A DNA stretch of 64,000 nucleotides from Fimbriimonadaceae bacterium (GTDB lineage Bacteria > Armatimonadota > Fimbriimonadia > Fimbriimonadales > Fimbriimonadaceae). Numbering within the stretch: the first letter of the stretch is position 1; the number at the start of each line of letters is the position of its first letter. The translations under genes and the position numbers were made by a program. The notes under the pieces were generated by a model that was not told the origin of the DNA, did not search any database, and was given only the letters and a program-made list of their open reading frames with translations. Below are positions 17,259-25,280 of this stretch, piece by piece. The DNA lies in contig JALHNM010000005.1 of assembly GCA_022843485.1 (NCBI GenBank), positions 1 to 64,000 of the forward strand, written 5' to 3'.

Positions 17259-17677
17259 ACGGCGTCAACCCGGTGAACGGGTTCGACTACTTCGGCGCGG
17301 GCGCCCCGAAGCAGGCCAAGAGCGAGCTCGATATGCAGACGTTCATGCGCCTGCTGACCGTGCAGTTGGCGAACCAGAACCCGCTCGAGCCGATGAACGA
17401 TCGCGACTTCTTCGCCCAGATGGCCCAACTCGGGCAGGTCCAGGGCCTCGACTCGATGAAGAACTCGCTTGAGGTCTCCCAAGCGACCTCGCTCATCGGA
17501 CGGACGGTCACGGCCGTTCGGACGATGCAGGAGGGTTCCCAAGGGGGCAGCAGCCTCGTGACCGGGACCGTGACCAGGATGCTCGTCCGTGACGGGCAGC
17601 GGATCGTGACCATCGAAGACGCAGCCGGCGAGAAGGTCGATGTGCGCCTCGGGAACATCCGCGAAGTCAACCAGTGA
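17255..17677 (+). CDS. flgD: Flagellar hook assembly scaffold FlgD
   Basis: FlgD caps the growing hook and lets FlgE subunits polymerise. The 140-residue protein carries the conserved N-terminal export and capping region, with FMRLLTVQLANQNPLEPMNDRDFF and MAQLGQVQGLDSM. The C-terminal Tudor/Fn3-like region seen in enterobacterial FlgD is reduced to one small beta domain (TGTVTRMLVRDGQRIVTIED), as in many short FlgD proteins. It starts with GTG inside the fliK stop codon. Confidence 0.94.
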   Translation: MNGVNPVNGFDYFGAGAPKQAKSELDMQTFMRLLTVQLANQNPLEPMNDRDFFAQMAQLGQVQGLDSMKNSLEVSQATSLIGRTVTAVRTMQEGSQGGSSLVTGTVTRMLVRDGQRIVTIEDAAGEKVDVRLGNIREVNQ

Positions 17678-17695
17678 CCTTGAGACCTTGACCCA

Positions 17696-18061
17696 ATGAG
17701 CACCCCGATCCAGAACGCCCAGGTCCAGGGCCTGATCCAGACGAGGACGGACGCCCCGCGCCCCGTCCCGGCGGGCCAGCGAGCCGAGTTCGACTCCTTG
17801 CTGGCGGACAGGCTAAAGCTGAGCGCCCACGCGAAGACACGCCTGCAAAGCCGGGACATCCAGCTCGACCAGGCGGCGTGGGAGCGGGTGCTCACCGGGG
17901 TCGACAAGGCCGCCCAGAAGGGGGCCCGCGAGACGCTCGTGATGGTGGACGACGTCGCGCTCGTGGTGAGCGTGAAGAACCGGACCGTCATCACCGCCGT
18001 GGACAAAGAACGCCTTCGCGAGAACGTGTTCACGAACATCGACAGCGCGGTGATCGCCTAG
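17696..18061 (+). CDS. Flagellar operon protein (TIGR02530 family)
   Basis: This 121-residue protein matches the small 'flagellar operon protein' found between flgD and flgE in many Gram-positives and related phyla. Its core is LSAHAKTRLQSRDIQL, then AARETLVMVDD-like and ALVVSVKNRTVITAVD strands and FTNIDSAVIA at the end. The biochemical role is unknown; its position suggests work in hook assembly. It begins 18 bases after flgD and is followed by a 138-base gap before flgE. Confidence 0.88.
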   Translation: MSTPIQNAQVQGLIQTRTDAPRPVPAGQRAEFDSLLADRLKLSAHAKTRLQSRDIQLDQAAWERVLTGVDKAAQKGARETLVMVDDVALVVSVKNRTVITAVDKERLRENVFTNIDSAVIA

Positions 18062-18199
18062 CGAGACCCGCCCCGACCGAGGGGGGAGGACGGACAGACC
18101 GGACCGGGCGCGCCGCGCCCAGAGGTCGCCCGAACGGCACGAACGCCGCCGGGCCCGCCCCTTCCCCGTCACCCTAACACGAGGACAGAGAAGGAAGCC

Positions 18200-19453
18200 A
18201 TGCTCCAAGCCATGCTCGCTGGCGTCGCCAGCATCAAAGCGCAACAGACCCGGATGAACGTGATCGGCAACAACCTGGCGAACGTCAACACGACGTCGTA
18301 CAAGGGGAGCCGGGTCACGTTCCAGGACATGATCGCCCAGACGATCCGAGGGGCCTCTCGCCCTTCGCCCGGCCTTGGTGGTACGAACCCGATCCAGTTC
18401 GGCCTCGGTGTGCTCGTCGCCGGGACGGACATCAGCAACGAACAGGGTTCGCTCAACGCGACGAACCGGCCGACGGACTTCGCCATCCAGGGGAACGGGT
18501 TCTTCACGGTCTCGAACGGGGACCGGATCGCGTTCACCCGTGACGGGGCGTTCGACCTCGACGCGAACGGGGACGTGGTCCACCGCGCGACCGGCGAGCG
18601 GATGCTCGGTTGGACCGCCGACCAGGCGACGGGGGCGATCGACCCGAACCAGCCGATCGGCCCGGCGAGTTCGCTTCGGGTGCCCATCGGCGCCCGGACG
18701 GCGGTCCAGGCGACGACCCAGGTCGTGGCCGCGGGCAACCTCGACTCCCGCGTCTTCGTCCAGACGGGTACGCAGAACACGCAGTTCACCATGCGGGTCT
18801 TCGACAGCCTGGGCGGCGAGCACATGCTGACGATGACCCTGACGGAGTCGGGCACCGCGAACCAATGGGGCTGGACGGTCGCGGGCTCGGCCGGCACGAC
18901 GGTGACGGGGTCGGGAACGCTCGCCTTCAGCCCCGCCGACGGTACGCTCACCTCGGGCTCGCCGGGGTCGATCACGGTCACCCCGCCTGTCGGTTCGGGT
19001 GTGCCCGCGTTCCCGATCAGCATCAACTTCGACGACGTCAACCAGCGGGCGGCGCAGATGCAGATCCAGATGAGCAGCCAGAACGGGTTCGCCCCCGGGT
19101 CGCTCTCGGCGTTCTCGGTCGGGACGGACGGGATCGTGACCGGGCTCTACACGAACGGCCTTACCCGGCCGCTCGGCCAGATCGCCCTTGCGATCTTCCC
19201 GAACGCGAACGGCCTTGAGCGGACCGGTTCGAACCTGGTCCGCGGTACGGACAACTCGGGCATCCCGGTCATCGGCACTCCGAGGACGGGGGGCCGAGGA
19301 TCGATCAACGCCGGCTTCCTCGAGCAGTCGAACGTCGACATCGGGAACGAGTTCACCGACCTGATCATCACCCAGCGTGGGTTCCAGGCCAACACTCGGG
19401 TCGTGACGACGGTCGACGAGATGCTCCAGGACCTGATCAACATCAAGCGGTAA
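18200..19453 (+). CDS. flgE: Flagellar hook protein FlgE
   Basis: FlgE subunits build the universal joint between rod and filament. The 417-residue protein has both conserved ends that form the helical D0 core: an N-terminal QQTRMNVIGNNLANVNTTSYK motif and a C-terminal QRGFQANTRVVTTVDEMLQDL. The FlgE-type D1 strand DFAIQGNGFFTVSNGDRIAFTRDG is near residue 95. The Ser/Thr/Gly-rich middle is the surface domain. GAAGGAAG, a strong Shine-Dalgarno sequence, precedes the ATG. It is the last gene of this flagellar group; a hairpin follows the stop. Confidence 0.96.
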   Translation: MLQAMLAGVASIKAQQTRMNVIGNNLANVNTTSYKGSRVTFQDMIAQTIRGASRPSPGLGGTNPIQFGLGVLVAGTDISNEQGSLNATNRPTDFAIQGNGFFTVSNGDRIAFTRDGAFDLDANGDVVHRATGERMLGWTADQATGAIDPNQPIGPASSLRVPIGARTAVQATTQVVAAGNLDSRVFVQTGTQNTQFTMRVFDSLGGEHMLTMTLTESGTANQWGWTVAGSAGTTVTGSGTLAFSPADGTLTSGSPGSITVTPPVGSGVPAFPISINFDDVNQRAAQMQIQMSSQNGFAPGSLSAFSVGTDGIVTGLYTNGLTRPLGQIALAIFPNANGLERTGSNLVRGTDNSGIPVIGTPRTGGRGSINAGFLEQSNVDIGNEFTDLIITQRGFQANTRVVTTVDEMLQDLINIKR

Positions 19454-19460
19454 CGCCCCC

Positions 19461-19490
19461 CGCCCCGAGGCCTTAGCCAGCCTCGGGGCG
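19461..19490 (+). terminator. Hairpin terminator after flgE
   Basis: CGCCCCGAGGC (19461-19471) and GCCTCGGGGCG (19480-19490) form a perfect 11-base-pair stem around an 8-base loop, just after the flgE stop. A clear U-tract is missing. Confidence 0.65.
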
Positions 19491-19519
19491 CCTAGTGACA
19501 TTTCGGGGCTCCAGGCGGT

Positions 19520-20011
19520 ATGAAAGGGATGAAGGCGATGGACTACGACGACGAACAGGACGGGAGAGCTTTCCCCAAGGTGGGTGTGGCCTTGGGGCTG
19601 CTCGTGGTGCTCGGGGGCGTGGCCTTCTTCGGGCTGATCGCCGCGGGCTCGATCCCGGCGCCGTGGGACGAGGGCGGGACGACCCGGCTCGACCCCGTGT
19701 CCGACCTCGAGGCCCGGTTCCGGACTGACCCCGACTCTTGGGACACCCCTGACCCCGGTCTGCCGCCGTTGCCGTTCAACGACGAGGGGTTGGACTTGAG
19801 GAGCCGGCAGCGGGTGCGCGTGCCCGCGGAAGAGCGGTTGCCCGAGGCTCCGGCCGCCACCCCGCCGCCGACCCCCGTGAACCCGGCCACGAGGCCGGAC
19901 GGCGAGCCGAGCCGAGTGATCGAACACTACGTCCCTGCCCCGGGGATGACGCCGCCGACGCAACAACCCTACAACCCGGCCTTCCCGCGCCGCTCGCCGG
20001 ACGGGCTTTGA
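19520..20011 (+). CDS. Single-pass membrane protein, Pro-rich, unknown function
   Basis: The 163-residue protein has a short acidic N-terminus (DYDDEQDG), one transmembrane helix at about residues 20-45 (VGVALGLLVVLGGVAFFGLI) and a Pro/Arg-rich extracytoplasmic tail without recognisable domains. Internal starts at M4 or M7 are possible. It follows flgE after a hairpin, so it may be transcribed separately. The position suggests a link with flagella or the envelope, but nothing in the sequence proves one. Confidence 0.65.
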   Translation: MKGMKAMDYDDEQDGRAFPKVGVALGLLVVLGGVAFFGLIAAGSIPAPWDEGGTTRLDPVSDLEARFRTDPDSWDTPDPGLPPLPFNDEGLDLRSRQRVRVPAEERLPEAPAATPPPTPVNPATRPDGEPSRVIEHYVPAPGMTPPTQQPYNPAFPRRSPDGL

Positions 20012-20056
20012 GCCTGGCAGGGGGCGCGCCGGAAGCCAGGGTGGTACTCTGGGGGC

Positions 20057-20437
20057 GTGGTTCGTGAACCGATTTCGACTCCCGATGCCCCTGCCGCGAT
20101 CGGGCCCTACTCCCAGGCCGTCCGGGCTGAGGGGAGCTTCCTCTTCATGAGCGGCCAGATCGCCTTGCGGCCAGATGGGACGATGGTGGAGGGCGATGTC
20201 CGGGCCCAGTGCGAGCAGGTCGTCGCCAACATGCGGGCCGTGCTGGCGGCGGCCGGCCTCAGCCCGGCCCACCTCGTCAAGACCACGATCTTCCTCTCCT
20301 CGATGGACCACTTTGCGACGGTGAACGAGGTGTACGGCACCCTGTTCGACGGCGCCCCGCCCGCTCGCTCGACCGTGGCCTGCCTCGGTCTCCCGCGGGG
20401 GGTCGACGTCGAGATCGAAGGCATCGCGGTGTACTGA
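20057..20437 (+). CDS. ridA: RidA family enamine/imine deaminase
   Basis: The 126-residue protein is a typical RidA (YjgF/YER057c/UK114) family member. These trimers hydrolyse reactive 2-aminoacrylate and other imines made by PLP enzymes. It has APAAIGPYSQAV near the N-terminus, SGQIALRPDG, and the PARSTVACLGLPRGVDVEIE segment whose Arg binds the substrate carboxylate. It starts at GTG; TACTCT (20045-20050) lies only 6 bases upstream and there is no Shine-Dalgarno site, so a leaderless transcript is likely. Confidence 0.95.
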   Translation: MVREPISTPDAPAAIGPYSQAVRAEGSFLFMSGQIALRPDGTMVEGDVRAQCEQVVANMRAVLAAAGLSPAHLVKTTIFLSSMDHFATVNEVYGTLFDGAPPARSTVACLGLPRGVDVEIEGIAVY

Positions 20438-20461
20438 CGGTCCGGGTAACGTGGCGGGCCC

Positions 20462-21364
20462 GTGCACCACATCGTGTCCGTCAGCCTTGGGTCCAGCACG
20501 CGCGACAAGACGCACGAGTGTGAGATCCTCGGCCGCCGTTTCCTCATCGAGCGGAGGGGGACGGACGGGGACATGGCCCGCTTCAAGGCCCTGATGGAAG
20601 AGCTCGACGGCCACGTCGACGCCCTCGGGGTCGGTGGGGCGGACGTGTGGGTCGTGGTCGGCGAGCGGCGGTACGCCTTCCGCGAGATCGAGGCGCTCGT
20701 CTCGGGGGTGCGCAAGACGCCGGTCGTCGACGGGAGCGGGCTCAAGCACACGCTCGAGCGCGAGGCGGTGCGGTGGCTCGAAACGTCTGGCACCCTCGAC
20801 CTCTCCTCGGCGCGTGCGCTGCTCGTGAGCGGGGTCGACCGGTTCGGAATGGCGCAGACGCTGGACGGGCTGTGCCCGAACGTGGTCTACGGCGACATCC
20901 TCTTCGGGCTGGGGCTACCCATCCGAATCCGGTCGTACCGGACGCTTTCGATCCTCGCCCAGATCCTGCTCCCCGTCGTGACCCGGTTGCCGTTCCAATG
21001 GTTCTATCCGACCGGCGAGAAGCAGGAGCGGCGCACCCCGAAGTTCCCGGAGGTGTTCGATTGGGCGACGCTCGTCTGCGGGGACTGGCACTACATCCGC
21101 CGCTTCGCTCCGGACCGGATGGCCGGGAAGACGGTGATGACGCAGACCTTGCGGACGGCCGACCTCGACTGGCTGCGGACGACGGGGGTGGCGCGCGTCG
21201 TGACGACGACCCCGGTTATGGGGGGCGAGACCTTCGCGACGAACGTGATGGAAGGGGTCCTCCTCACCCTCATGGGCAAAAGGCGCGAAGAAGCGACGCC
21301 GGCCGACACCCTGGCCATGCTCGCGGAGCTTGGGTGGAGCCCGAACGTGATCGACTTGGGCTGA
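20462..21364 (+). CDS. Conserved protein of the 'quinate 5-dehydrogenase'-labelled family
   Basis: This 300-residue protein starts at GTG with VSVSLGSSTRDKTHE and continues with RRGTDGDMARFKALMEELD and DALGVGGADVWV. These match a conserved family in Deinococcus, Chloroflexi and Synergistetes that databases often call quinate 5-dehydrogenase (from memory of the family). I see no Rossmann GxGxxG nucleotide-binding loop of the shikimate dehydrogenase type, so that label is doubtful. A hydrophobic stretch (LSILAQILLPVVTRLP) lies mid-protein, then TMTQTLRTADLDWL and a GGETFATNVMEG loop. It follows ridA by 24 bases and may be co-transcribed. Enzymatic function is unknown. Confidence 0.8.
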   Translation: MHHIVSVSLGSSTRDKTHECEILGRRFLIERRGTDGDMARFKALMEELDGHVDALGVGGADVWVVVGERRYAFREIEALVSGVRKTPVVDGSGLKHTLEREAVRWLETSGTLDLSSARALLVSGVDRFGMAQTLDGLCPNVVYGDILFGLGLPIRIRSYRTLSILAQILLPVVTRLPFQWFYPTGEKQERRTPKFPEVFDWATLVCGDWHYIRRFAPDRMAGKTVMTQTLRTADLDWLRTTGVARVVTTTPVMGGETFATNVMEGVLLTLMGKRREEATPADTLAMLAELGWSPNVIDLG

Positions 21365-21384
21365 TCCAGTACACTCTCGTAAAG

Positions 21385-22242
21385 ATGAGCGAGACCGGGT
21401 CAGAAGTTCGAGTTCGGACGCCCTTGTTCGGGTTCCACGTCGTTGCGATCACGGGGGTGGGGGCCGGGCTTGGTCTTGTCTACGATCTCTGGCGGGGGCT
21501 GGAGGACTACACCCGACCACCCCTTTCCGGCCCCCCTTGGCTCGCGGCGACGGCCGTGTTGCTCGCCTGCCTGGGACTCTTAGCCCTGCTAGTGTGGATG
21601 GAGGTCGCGGTACGGCAAGGGTGGGACCCCCCGTTCTTCCGCGTCCGCGTGTACGGGGCCCAGGTGGTCGGCAAGTTGGCACCCCAAGCATCGGAGCCCA
21701 TCGCCAGTCTCAGCCTGCGCTTCCGGGACGGGAAGACCCACGTTTACATGGCTGACCCGGTCGAGTTCGCCGTGGTCCAGGTCGGGGACTATGTGGTGGC
21801 GGAGACGTTCGGCAAGTTCATCGCGCACGTCCGGGTGCTCGAACGTTCGGCCCGCCCGCTTGAGCCGGAAGTGGCCCAGGCCGGTCGGCGAACCCTGGTG
21901 TCCAGGAACCTGAATCCGAACACCATGGACTATCTGGTGATGGGCGGCGTGATCCCTGTGTGCGGGTGGATCGTCGGGAGCAACTTCTTGCCGCTCGTGT
22001 ACCTCCAGGACGTGTACTTTGTGGGCCGGAGGCGGTTCTCCCGGGTCAGAGACACGCTCGTCGATATCCGAGGCGACGAGGCGTTCTGGTTCAACATCGT
22101 CCCTGTCACGGTGGCCTTGTTGGCGATCGTGGTCGTGTCCGTGATCTGGGTACGAGGTTGGCGCAGCCGAGCCGTGTGGGAGTTCGACGAAGCGGAGCAG
22201 TCCGACCCACCGTGGTCGAGGCGGATCAGCAGCCTGTGGTGA
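21385..22242 (+). CDS. Integral membrane protein of unknown function
   Basis: The 285-residue protein has two N-terminal transmembrane helices (about residues 15-35 and 50-72), a soluble middle domain, and further helices around residues 180-200 and 240-262. The middle domain carries PPFFRVRVYGAQVVG and VEFAVVQVGDYVVAETFGKF. The arrangement resembles a DUF3592-like membrane protein: a membrane-anchored beta domain with a late helix pair. The frame is open far upstream, but the ATG at 21385 (MSETGSEVRVRTP) is natural, with TACACT (21370-21375) 9 bases before it. Its 3' end overlaps convergent ppk1 by 17 bases. Confidence 0.72.
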   Translation: MSETGSEVRVRTPLFGFHVVAITGVGAGLGLVYDLWRGLEDYTRPPLSGPPWLAATAVLLACLGLLALLVWMEVAVRQGWDPPFFRVRVYGAQVVGKLAPQASEPIASLSLRFRDGKTHVYMADPVEFAVVQVGDYVVAETFGKFIAHVRVLERSARPLEPEVAQAGRRTLVSRNLNPNTMDYLVMGGVIPVCGWIVGSNFLPLVYLQDVYFVGRRRFSRVRDTLVDIRGDEAFWFNIVPVTVALLAIVVVSVIWVRGWRSRAVWEFDEAEQSDPPWSRRISSLW

Positions 22243-24334
22243 ATCCGGCGTCCCCCTCGGCCCCGATCCCCGCGGAGGGATGGTCGACCAGGACGCGCTG
22301 GAGTTCGAACGGGTCGTCGTTCGGGCCGCGCCGGACCCGCCGGTAGAGCCCGTTCTTCCCCAGTTCCCAGGCTTTCTCGTTGTCGCGGAAGGAGTCGAGA
22401 AGGACCCGGTCGCGGAGGTACGCGATCTGCGCGGGGTCTTTGACGGGCACCAGCACCTCGATGCGCCGGTCTAGGTTCCGGCGCATCATGTCCGCGCTCC
22501 CGATGAACGCTTCGGGGGTCCCGCCGTTCTCGAAGTAGTAGACCCGCGAGTGCTCGAGGAACCGGCCGACGATGCTCACGACCCGGATGCGGTCGCTGAG
22601 CTTGCGCACGCCGGGGCGGAGGCAGCAGATCCCGCGCACGACGAGCCCGACTTCGACCCCGGCCTCGCTCGCGTCGTAGAGGGCGTCGATGACCTCGGGA
22701 TCGACGAGCGAGTTGAGCTTGAAGAGGATGCGCCCCGAGCCGGTGGTGCGGTAGACCTCGACCTCACGTTCGATACGCTCGATGATCTGCTCCCGCAAGT
22801 CCAAAGGGGCGACGAGGAGCTTGCGATAGTGCGACTGCCGGCTGAACCCAGTGAGGTAGTTGAACAGCTCGGTGATGTCCTGGCAGACCTCGGGGTCGCA
22901 CGTGAAGAGTCCGAGGTCGGTGTACAGCCGGGCGGTCTGCGGGTTGTAGTTCCCGGTGCCGATGTGGGCGTACGTCTTGATCCCGCCGGGCTCGTCGCGG
23001 ACCACCAGGCAGAGCTTGCAGTGGACCTTGCGGTCCGAGAACCCGTAGGTGACGTGGACCCCGGCCTGTTCGAGGGCTCGCGACCAGACCAGGTTGTTGC
23101 TCTCGTCGAAGCGAGCCTTGAGCTCGACCATGACCGCGACCTGTTTGCCCTTCTCCGCCGCCCGAAGGAGGCTCTCGACGATCGGCGACTCGGTGCCGGC
23201 GCGGTAAAGGGTCTGCTTGATGCCGATGACGCGAGGATCCTCGGCCGCGGCCGCCACGAACTCCTCGACCGAGCGGAAGCTGTCGTAGGGGTGGTGGACG
23301 AGAACGTCGCGCCGGGCGATCTCGGCGAACAGGCCCGGCTGGCGGCTCACTCGGGCGTGGGCGAAGGGGACATGGGGGCGGAACTTCAGGTTCGGCTTAT
23401 CGACCTTGGCGAGAGCGTACATGACGTCGAGCCCGATGAGCCCATCGACGCGGTTGACGTCCTCCTTGTCCAACTTGAGGCCGCTGCGGAGGGTCTCGAC
23501 CGGGCCGTCCCCGAGGCCTGCGCTGCACTCAAGGAGGACCGGGTCGCCGAAGCGACGCATGCTCAGTGTGCGCTCGATCGCGGAGATGAGGTCGGCGGCC
23601 TCGATCTCTAAGATCTCGAAGTCGGCGTCGCGGATGACCCGAAAGGCGTGGCAAGCCGCGACCTCGACCCCTGGGAATAGGTAGTGGAGGTGGTTCGCGA
23701 TGAGGTCCTCGACGAGGACGAACTGCATCGCCCGCCCCGGGAGGCGGATGAGCCGCGGCACGACGGGCGGCACTTTGACTCGGGCGAGGCGGGTCTTGTC
23801 GCCCTCTCGCAGCTCGACGGCCAAGTTGAGCGACCGGTTCGAGATGAACGGGAACCGGATCGCGGGGCTGAGCATGAGGGGGGTGCACAGCGGGAAAACG
23901 GTCCGTTCGAAGAAGGCGGTCATCTCGCGCTGGCGGGGGGCGGCGAGACTTTGGAACGTAACGATGGCGACACCGTTGCGCTCGAGCGCGGGCCGGAGGT
24001 CTTGTGACCACACGTCGCTCGCCTTTTGGCGCAGGGGCCGGGCGACGTCCGCGATCATCGCGAGTTGCTGCGTCGGGGTGAGGCCGTCCGGGGTTGGCTC
24101 GACGATCCCGCTCGCCTCCTGCTCGTGGATGCCAGAGACGCGGACCATGTAGAACTCGTCGAGGTTGCTCTCGAAGATGGCGAGGAACTTGAGCCTCTCG
24201 AGCAGGGGGTTCGACTTGTTCTCCGCCTCGGCGAGGACGCGGGCGTTGAACTGGAGCCAGCTGAACTCGCGGTTGACGTACCGGCTGTGCTGGACCCAGT
24301 CGAGTCCGGGGACGGCTGGCCTCACAGCGGGCAC
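22226..24334 (-). CDS. ppk1: Polyphosphate kinase 1
   Basis: PPK1 reversibly polymerises the ATP gamma-phosphate into inorganic polyphosphate at the inner face of the membrane. The 702-residue length is normal. The N-terminal domain has SRYVNREFSWLQFNARVL and FESNLDEFYMVRV. The first phospholipase-D-like domain carries H438 in KVHCKLCLV, the phospho-histidine position, followed by YAHIGTGNYNPQTARLYTD. The second essential His is in VGRFLEHSRVYYFENGG. The start overlaps the end of ppx by 13 bases, so synthesis and degradation enzymes are made from one mRNA. Confidence 0.97.
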   Translation of the reverse strand: MPAVRPAVPGLDWVQHSRYVNREFSWLQFNARVLAEAENKSNPLLERLKFLAIFESNLDEFYMVRVSGIHEQEASGIVEPTPDGLTPTQQLAMIADVARPLRQKASDVWSQDLRPALERNGVAIVTFQSLAAPRQREMTAFFERTVFPLCTPLMLSPAIRFPFISNRSLNLAVELREGDKTRLARVKVPPVVPRLIRLPGRAMQFVLVEDLIANHLHYLFPGVEVAACHAFRVIRDADFEILEIEAADLISAIERTLSMRRFGDPVLLECSAGLGDGPVETLRSGLKLDKEDVNRVDGLIGLDVMYALAKVDKPNLKFRPHVPFAHARVSRQPGLFAEIARRDVLVHHPYDSFRSVEEFVAAAAEDPRVIGIKQTLYRAGTESPIVESLLRAAEKGKQVAVMVELKARFDESNNLVWSRALEQAGVHVTYGFSDRKVHCKLCLVVRDEPGGIKTYAHIGTGNYNPQTARLYTDLGLFTCDPEVCQDITELFNYLTGFSRQSHYRKLLVAPLDLREQIIERIEREVEVYRTTGSGRILFKLNSLVDPEVIDALYDASEAGVEVGLVVRGICCLRPGVRKLSDRIRVVSIVGRFLEHSRVYYFENGGTPEAFIGSADMMRRNLDRRIEVLVPVKDPAQIAYLRDRVLLDSFRDNEKAWELGKNGLYRRVRRGPNDDPFELQRVLVDHPSAGIGAEGDAGFTTGC

Positions 24335-25230
24335 GGCTCGATCCTCCCCCGGGACATCAGTAAGACCGCCCCTTCTCGGACGCCGTACTCGCTAATGGTC
24401 GTCTGGTCGAACCCGAACCGGCGCATGATCGCGAGGTAGACGAGCGCCCCGGGCAGCAGGGTCGCGGCGCGACGGGCCTTGACTCGGAACCGGTCAGAGA
24501 GGCGGTCCACAGGGAGGCGTTGCGCGACCCGGGCGAGGTACTCCAACTCGTCGAGCCGCAACAGCCGCTCGCCGTCGGGGTGGAGGGCTCGGAGGAAGCC
24601 CCGGGCCACCCCGCCGCTCGAGACCATGCGTCGGGCCCCGGTCATCGCCGGTGCGCTTGAGAGCCGCTCCTCGATAATCGCGATCGCCCGGGCGACGTGA
24701 GCCTCGTCGGGCACCTCGCTGAGCCCGGCGCGGTCGAGGATCACGCCCGTCCCAAGCGGGAGCGAGACGGCGCACTCGAGCTCTTCGCCGTTGCAGAGGG
24801 CGATCTGGACGCTTCCCCCACCACCCTCTACCAAGAGGAAGGGCGACGGGCCGTCGGAGTCGAAGAGGGCTCCGAGCAACCCGAGCTCTGCCTCCACCGA
24901 GGGCGAGACGAGGTCGACCTTGAGGCCGGTCTCGACCTCGATGCGGCGAAGCACGTCCGCGTGGTTCTCGGCCCGCCGCATGGCCTCGGTCGCGAACAGG
25001 TAGAGCCCGCTGGCCCGTTGCTGAACGGAGCGGCGGCGGAACCCGGTGACGGATCGGACGAGATGGTCGGCGAGGGCGACCGGGATGTGCCCCTTCTGGC
25101 TTACGATCTGCCCGAGCGAGAGCCAGTCGCTCTCGTTGACGAGGCGGGAGAGCCCCGTCGATCCAAGGCTGGCGACGAGAAGGTGGGCCGTGTTGCTCCC
25201 GATATCGGCCGCCGCCAGCACCTTCGTCAT
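24322..25230 (-). CDS. ppx: Ppx/GppA family exopolyphosphatase
   Basis: The 302-residue enzyme belongs to the ASKHA fold Ppx/GppA phosphatases, which remove terminal phosphate from polyphosphate or pppGpp. The phosphate-1 loop is AAADIGSNTAHLLVA and the second loop is LLVEGGGGSVQIAL. SGGVARGFLRAL and DELEYLARVAQRLP fit the C-terminal part. It lacks the HD and extra domains of long Ppx, as in short actinobacterial-type Ppx. It is upstream of ppk1 with a 13-base overlap. TAGACT lies 10 bases before the ATG, so its mRNA would have an almost absent leader. Confidence 0.93.
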   Translation of the reverse strand: MTKVLAAADIGSNTAHLLVASLGSTGLSRLVNESDWLSLGQIVSQKGHIPVALADHLVRSVTGFRRRSVQQRASGLYLFATEAMRRAENHADVLRRIEVETGLKVDLVSPSVEAELGLLGALFDSDGPSPFLLVEGGGGSVQIALCNGEELECAVSLPLGTGVILDRAGLSEVPDEAHVARAIAIIEERLSSAPAMTGARRMVSSGGVARGFLRALHPDGERLLRLDELEYLARVAQRLPVDRLSDRFRVKARRAATLLPGALVYLAIMRRFGFDQTTISEYGVREGAVLLMSRGRIEPCPL

Positions 25231-25280
25231 CCCATGGGCGAGTCTAGCACCGGCGGCAGGGACGGGGCGGCTCTCGGGCC

